A stretch of 64,000 bases of DNA from Bacteroidales bacterium UBA3844. GTDB lineage: Bacteria > Bacteroidota > Bacteroidia > Bacteroidales > Paludibacteraceae. The notes below the pieces were generated by a model. The model was not told the DNA's origin and ran no database searches. It worked only from the letters and a program-made list of their open reading frames with translations. Made by a program: the position numbers and the translations under genes. Below, in pieces: positions 59,364-64,000 of this stretch. Position 1 is the first letter of the stretch, and each line of letters opens with the position of its first letter. The stretch is from NCBI GenBank assembly GCA_002392915.1, contig DGHQ01000023.1, forward strand, positions 1 to 64,000, read 5' to 3'.

Positions 59364-62300
59364 TTAGAAACTAAAGCCTAAGCCCAAAGTGTAAGTGCGT
59401 GGAGTTGGGTAACGAGCCTCATCCACACCCTGACGGATTGCACTTCCTGGGTTTTCAGGATCATAACCTGAGTAACCAGTGATTGTGCATACATTTGAGC
59501 AAGAAGCTGAAATACGAAGTCCCTCAATATGCAACTTCTTAGTTGCCTCTGGACGGAACTTGTAAGACAATGCTACGTTCTGAAGTCTCAAGAATGAACC
59601 ATTTTCAACATAACGATCAGATACTGCCTTCTGATCCTTATCTGTAGCTGTAGGTACAGGAATTGAAGAGTTGCTTACAACATGTTTGTCTGCACCTGTA
59701 CCCTCAACCTTTGTACAATTCAAGACATCAGACAACTGATTCCACCACTTAGCATCACCTGAGTTGTTCTCAAGTTTCATACGAACTAGGTTGTAGACAT
59801 CGTTACCAACAGTTGCATTGAACTGAACACCTAAAGTCCACTGACCAAGAGTGAATGAGTTGCTCCAACCTGCTGTGAACGCTGGGTTTGGATCACCAAT
59901 CCAAGTCTCCTCATCAGAAAGCATCATGTCACCGACACCAATGTTCTTGCCTGTACGGTTGTTGTACTCGTCTGCCTGAGCCTGAGTCTCAGCAACACCT
60001 AAATATTTATAACCCCAGAACTTACCAGGAGCCTCGTCTACAACTGTCTTATTGATCTTGTAATCGTTAGTAAACAAGAAGTATCTACCACGTGGATGTC
60101 CTGCTGTATTCCAAATTGCCTCACAAGAAGAACCAAGGTCAAGCACCTTAGAACGTACAAGAGAGAATGTCAAATCTGACTCCCAAATAAAGTTTGTCCT
60201 CTCTGTGACCTTCTTATTGATAAGCTGAGCACCAATCTGCAAGTCCATACCGACGTTCTGGATTGATCCTGCGTTAACATATGAAGGCTCGATATTTAGA
60301 TAACCACTCTGACCGACATATGTAGGAAGTTCCTGCTTCAAAAGCAAGTCTGTGTTCTTCTTGTAATATCCATCGATAGTAACATTCATCTTACCACCAA
60401 GGAATCCAAGATCCAATCCTAAGTTAGCCATTGAGTTTGTCTCCCAAGTCAAATTTGTGTTAGTGTACTGTCCAGGACCATAGATACCTGAAGAAGCCAC
60501 GTTAGACACTGTTGTCAAGTGAGCCTGAGCACAGTTTGCATTACCTGTCTGTCCGTAACCTGCACGAACCTTGAATGCTGAGAATATTTTCTGGAATGAT
60601 TCACTAGACTTTGCCCATTCCTCTTCTTCAAGACGCCATGCGAAGCTGACTGATGGGAAGAATCCCCACTTATTTCCTGGAGCAAAGTTAGAAGATCCAT
60701 CGAAACGACCTGTTGCTGTGAACAAATACTTTCCTGCAATGTTATAATTAGCACGACCGAAGAAAGAGGCCATAGATCCATCTCCAATGAAGTTAGACGA
60801 AACTGAATGACCATCTGTTGCTGCAGCTGCTGTCTCGATAGCACCATCAGAATATCCCTTATGCATCATCACGATACCTTCATAAGAGTACTTATTGAAC
60901 TCAGTACCAAGCATAAATGTTAGACTATGCTTCTTATTAAAGTCGTGCAACCAAGTAGCATAAGAAGAGAAACGAATTGAATTGTTCTTGTAATCACCAA
61001 TTGTAAGAGTGGCTGCATCCTCTTTACGGTTGAACGCTGAATTGATGAAATAATATGGCTGATAGTAACTTTCGTCTGCATTTGTCACATCTATACCAAA
61101 TTCATTTCTCCATGACAATCTGTTCTCTCCAAGTTTAGACTTCTCTGCAGTAGCTCCACTCTCCTGTGCCTCTTTATTCAATCTATCCTGATCAGCCTTC
61201 TTCTTATCGAACAAAGTCATATCTATGAATGCTGTTCCCAAAACATTGAACTCGGTTCTCTCTACTGGAGACATGTTCAACTCAGCGATAGGGTTCATCT
61301 TCACACCATCTGAAGTCTGAGGTCCGAATGGACGTCCATCTACACCATATGGCTGGCTTGATGGCTGAGAAAGCAATGCCTGCATGATGATAGACTCATC
61401 CATATTATCGAAGTTTCCGATAGAAGCTTGATTTGCAGACAAGTCAAGGATATTACGGATAGATGTTTTCTCCTGACGAGTAACACCGACATTCATACCA
61501 ACCTTCATCCAATCCTTAGCCTGAGTCTCCAAGTTAACACGGCCATTGATACGCTTATAGTCAGAGCTTAGCATAACACCTTCCTGACCAGTATATCCTA
61601 ATGAAATGTTATATGTAGTCTTGTCTGTACCTCCACTAGCACTTAACTGATGGCTGTGACCAATACCGTTACGGAACAACTCATCCTGCCAATCTGTACC
61701 CTCACCCAAAACATCTGGATTAGTCAAAAGCACATCTGGTTCAGACTTGAATGCTTCTATAACCGCTTTGTCATTCACATATTGAGCATACTCCTTTAGA
61801 TTCATCATATCGTATCTCTTTGTAAACTGAGATACAGAGAAAGTACCATCATATGTGATCTTTGCGTCACCGCTCTTACCCTTACGTGTTGTGATCATAA
61901 CGACTCCGTTAGCAGCACGAGATCCATAGATAGCTGTAGCAGACGCATCCTTCAACACCTCCATAGATACGATATCCGCAGGGTTGATTGAAGCTAATGG
62001 GTTTGAAGACGCAGAGTGAGAAGCATCACCACCACCAATTGGCATTCCGTCTACAACATACAATGGTTCAGATGATCCAGACAATGAGCTGACACCACGC
62101 ACACGCACCGATGTAGCCTGTCCTGGCTGACCAGAAGATGAAGACACGCTCACACCTGACACACGACCTGCCATAGCCTGGTCGATTGATGTTGCAACGC
62201 TCTCCTTAAGTTTTTCTTCGCTTAATGAAGATACCGAACCGGTAACATCACTCTTCTTCTGAACACCGTAACCAGTTACCACCAATTCTTCTAGCATCTC

Positions 62301-62582
62301 CTCTGACAATGTCACATTAAGAGTACCAGCTGTCTTTGCAGTGATCTTTCTTGTCTGTGTTTCATAACCTGAGTAAGAAAACTCTAGAATGGCACCTTCT
62401 GGCACCTCAATCTCGTAGTTACCGTCCATGTCGGTATTTGTACCGATTGTAGTACCTTTAATCACTACATTGGCGAACGGTAGAGGTTCTTTCGCATCTT
62501 TCACAACACCCTTGATGGTTCTATCGGCCATCACTGTAAGTGCTGAGGACATCATTGCGACAGATAATAAAACTTTCCTCAT
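59364..62582 (-). CDS. SusC/RagA-family TonB-dependent receptor
   Basis: A 1072-aa outer-membrane receptor. A signal peptide (MRKVLLSVAMMSSALTVMA) is followed by a carboxypeptidase-D-like regulatory domain (TIKGVVKDAKEPLPFANVVIKGT.. TDMDGNYEIEVPEG). The TonB box/plug has VVTGYGVQKKSDVTGSVSSL and SVRVRGVSSLSGSSEPLYVVDGMPIGG, then SAIYGSRAANGVVMITTRKG-type text (ATAIYGSRAANGVV). The 22-strand barrel ends YPTPRTYTLGLGFSF with a terminal Phe. It imports oligosaccharide with energy from TonB. It is the first gene of the minus-strand operon susC-susD-SGBP, which has no glycosidase or regulator next to it. Confidence 0.97.
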   Translation of the reverse strand: MRKVLLSVAMMSSALTVMADRTIKGVVKDAKEPLPFANVVIKGTTIGTNTDMDGNYEIEVPEGAILEFSYSGYETQTRKITAKTAGTLNVTLSEEMLEELVVTGYGVQKKSDVTGSVSSLSEEKLKESVATSIDQAMAGRVSGVSVSSSSGQPGQATSVRVRGVSSLSGSSEPLYVVDGMPIGGGDASHSASSNPLASINPADIVSMEVLKDASATAIYGSRAANGVVMITTRKGKSGDAKITYDGTFSVSQFTKRYDMMNLKEYAQYVNDKAVIEAFKSEPDVLLTNPDVLGEGTDWQDELFRNGIGHSHQLSASGGTDKTTYNISLGYTGQEGVMLSSDYKRINGRVNLETQAKDWMKVGMNVGVTRQEKTSIRNILDLSANQASIGNFDNMDESIIMQALLSQPSSQPYGVDGRPFGPQTSDGVKMNPIAELNMSPVERTEFNVLGTAFIDMTLFDKKKADQDRLNKEAQESGATAEKSKLGENRLSWRNEFGIDVTNADESYYQPYYFINSAFNRKEDAATLTIGDYKNNSIRFSSYATWLHDFNKKHSLTFMLGTEFNKYSYEGIVMMHKGYSDGAIETAAAATDGHSVSSNFIGDGSMASFFGRANYNIAGKYLFTATGRFDGSSNFAPGNKWGFFPSVSFAWRLEEEEWAKSSESFQKIFSAFKVRAGYGQTGNANCAQAHLTTVSNVASSGIYGPGQYTNTNLTWETNSMANLGLDLGFLGGKMNVTIDGYYKKNTDLLLKQELPTYVGQSGYLNIEPSYVNAGSIQNVGMDLQIGAQLINKKVTERTNFIWESDLTFSLVRSKVLDLGSSCEAIWNTAGHPRGRYFLFTNDYKINKTVVDEAPGKFWGYKYLGVAETQAQADEYNNRTGKNIGVGDMMLSDEETWIGDPNPAFTAGWSNSFTLGQWTLGVQFNATVGNDVYNLVRMKLENNSGDAKWWNQLSDVLNCTKVEGTGADKHVVSNSSIPVPTATDKDQKAVSDRYVENGSFLRLQNVALSYKFRPEATKKLHIEGLRISASCSNVCTITGYSGYDPENPGSAIRQGVDEARYPTPRTYTLGLGFSF

Positions 62583-62930
62583 CTTTACCTTTTGTTAATT
62601 ATTATTAATTTTTATTTCACTTTCTATCTCTAAAATGCGACAAATATATTCAATTACTAAGAAATGTGTACCATATTATGGCAAAAGAATTTTGCAAAAA
62701 TGTTCTTTAACACATTTTTGCAGAAAATGTTAACTTCTGTTGAATTGTTTCATGGAATTTAGTGTTTGTAATATACAATAGTGTTGTTCGACGGAACGAC
62801 TTCTTTTGCCATAATTTTTTATTGACTTTTTATGTCTGTTGACAAACGAGTCTTTCCTACATAAAGACTGTCCGACTTAATAAATTTCTCTATTTCTAGC
62901 CGAATGGTAACATAATGCACTGCAAAATTA
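62583..62930. promoter_or_regulatory. Upstream region of the susC operon
   Basis: About 350 bp without a gene. On the minus strand a -7 box TATATTTG (complement of 62641-62648) lies about 60 bp before the susC start. No clear -33 TTG is at the right spacing, which would fit activator- or ECF-dependent expression (inference). A long AT-rich stretch follows, without repeats I recognise. Confidence 0.4.
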
Positions 62931-62973
62931 AAAAAAAAGAGTCAAGAATCCAAACAATTTCAAATTCCTGACC
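62929..62973 (-). terminator. Terminator of trpS
   Basis: GAGTCAAGAAT pairs with ATTCCTGACCC with G-U pairs. An A-run to the left is a long U-run on the minus strand. It lies 28 bp past the stop. Confidence 0.75.
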
Positions 62974-63000
62974 CTTATATGTTTCTGATATATTTCTAAA

Positions 63001-64000
63001 TCACTCTGCGTTTCTATACTTCGCCGCCTGCTCTCTGATCAGTTCCGCATCGTCGAAATAATCAATTTTCATCGAACGACGCACATCAGCCAATGTCTGA
63101 GCCGCTGTTTTTCTTGCCTCATCCGATCCTTTCTTCAAGATCCTGTAAATTTCCTCGATATCCTTTTCAAGTTCTTTTCTTCTTGCTCGGATCGGATTCA
63201 ACTCCTCCTGCAAAATTGAATTCAGGAACATCTTCACTTTCATGTCTCCCAAACCTCCTCTTGTATAATGGTCTTTCAACTCCTGTAAGTTTGCATACTC
63301 TGGCAAGAATTCTGCAAAATGCTCGTCACGACTGAACGCATCAAGATATGTGAAGACGGCATTTCCTTCCAATTTTCCTGGATCCGAGACTTTCAAATGT
63401 GTTGGATCTGTGAACATCGACTTGACTTTCTTCTGGACATCTGCCTCACTGTCAGACAAATATATACAGTTGCCAAGAGACTTACTCATCTTCGCCTTGC
63501 CGTCTGTTCCAGGCAAACGCAAACATGCCGCATTGTCTGGCAAAAGAATGTTTGGTTCTACCAACGTCTCACCATAAATATGGTTGAATCTGTTGACTAT
63601 TTCACGTGTCTGCTCGATCATAGGTGCTTGATCCTCTCCTACCGGCACTGTCGTTGCCTTGAACGCTGTGATATCAGCGGCCTGTGAGATTGGATAGCAG
63701 AAGAAGCCGACGGGAATGTTAGCCTCGAAATTGCGCATCTTGATCTCTGTCTTTACTGTCGGATTACGCTGCAAACGTGACACTGTGACAAGATTCATAT
63801 AATAGAAAGCCAACTCACATAGCTCTGCCACCTGGCTCTGAATAAATATTGTCGACTTTGTGGGATCCAAACCAACAGAAAGATAGTCTAACGCCACTTC
63901 TATGATATTCTGACGCACCTTCTCTGGATTATCTGCATTGTCTGTCAATGCCTGAGCATCGGCAATCATGATAAATATCTTGTCATACAATCCAGAATTC
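63001..64000 (-). CDS. trpS: Tryptophanyl-tRNA synthetase, 5' end beyond window
   Basis: About 333 residues of a class I aminoacyl-tRNA synthetase; the frame is open to the right edge, so the N-terminal Rossmann part with the HIGH-like motif lies outside. Seen: [33 protein letters not shown] (substrate loop), [17 protein letters not shown] (KMSKS motif) and [27 protein letters not shown] (C-terminal anticodon-binding helices). It charges tRNA-Trp. Closed by its own terminator. Confidence 0.95.
   Translation of the reverse strand, partial: NSGLYDKIFIMIADAQALTDNADNPEKVRQNIIEVALDYLSVGLDPTKSTIFIQSQVAELCELAFYYMNLVTVSRLQRNPTVKTEIKMRNFEANIPVGFFCYPISQAADITAFKATTVPVGEDQAPMIEQTREIVNRFNHIYGETLVEPNILLPDNAACLRLPGTDGKAKMSKSLGNCIYLSDSEADVQKKVKSMFTDPTHLKVSDPGKLEGNAVFTYLDAFSRDEHFAEFLPEYANLQELKDHYTRGGLGDMKVKMFLNSILQEELNPIRARRKELEKDIEEIYRILKKGSDEARKTAAQTLADVRRSMKIDYFDDAELIREQAAKYRNAE

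Noticed and set aside
63995..64000. GAATTC at the last six bases as a cloning junction
   Set aside because: A single 6-bp site at the edge is weak evidence; trpS coding continues normally through it.

Overview
The window is a chromosomal segment of a Bacteroidota bacterium, most likely order Bacteroidales; I would not name a genus. The evidence is a SusC/SusD pair with a surface glycan-binding lipoprotein, a hybrid two-component regulator, two very large proteins ending in type IX secretion (T9SS) type-B sorting domains, several Bacteroidota-restricted DUF families (DUF5606, DUF4924, DUF4250, DUF4846, DUF5063, BT_3928-like), carboxynorspermidine synthase, and many promoters of the Bacteroidota form TTG-N19/20-TAnnTTTG. 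It is an AT-rich, largely housekeeping region with accessory patches.

Layout: 0-2 kb holds DUF5606, tRNA-His and a small lipoprotein. 2-9.5 kb is a 2488-aa RCC1/Ig-like T9SS cargo protein. 9.7-14.7 kb carries birA, ruvX, def, DUF1599, BT_3928-like and tpiA. 14.7-22.6 kb (minus strand) has a DUF2130 protein, a hybrid two-component regulator, a short LRR protein and a GH9 glucanase. 22.8-26.2 kb has a broken secreted-protein pseudogene, an acyltransferase, carboxynorspermidine synthase and map. 26.3-30.7 kb (minus) has rplY-pth-hslR and DUF4924 flanked by two Rpn-type nucleases. 30.9-33.7 kb is the operon DUF5063 - [3'-5' exonuclease::APH-like kinase] - RapZ-C. 34.3-37.9 kb is a second T9SS-B protein. 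38.3-40.4 kb has DUF4250, yceD-rpmF and a histidine phosphatase. 40.8-47.3 kb is a small conflict-type cluster: AAA/DUF4143 ATPase, uvrA, zeta toxin with a 55-aa partner, and AbiH. 47.4-55.5 kb has an envelope pair (PorT-like/PCMD), an M15 peptidase/DUF4846 pair, a sirtuin, a thioredoxin, a HAD phosphatase, a PfkB kinase, three tandem tRNA-Asn genes and HU. 55.7-62.6 kb is a SusC/SusD/SGBP locus, and trpS runs off the right edge.

Most notable: (1) the 30.9-33.7 kb operon fuses a DEDDy exonuclease to an aminoglycoside-phosphotransferase-like kinase and couples it translationally to a stand-alone RapZ C-terminal domain. In other bacteria RapZ links amino-sugar sensing to RNA decay, so this could be a sugar-responsive RNA-processing module (inference). 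(2) Upstream of both the AAA/DUF4143 ATPase and the AbiH gene sit three ~30-bp imperfect palindromes spaced exactly 32 bp apart, with different arms but the same central GGCG core and layout. (3) The intergenic regions carry several repeat families: a GAGGATTGTTAAGGGCG / CGAGCC palindromic element, a shared GAGACG-type terminator stem, a MITE-like element at 51.4 kb and a cluster of strong hairpins at 27.4 kb.
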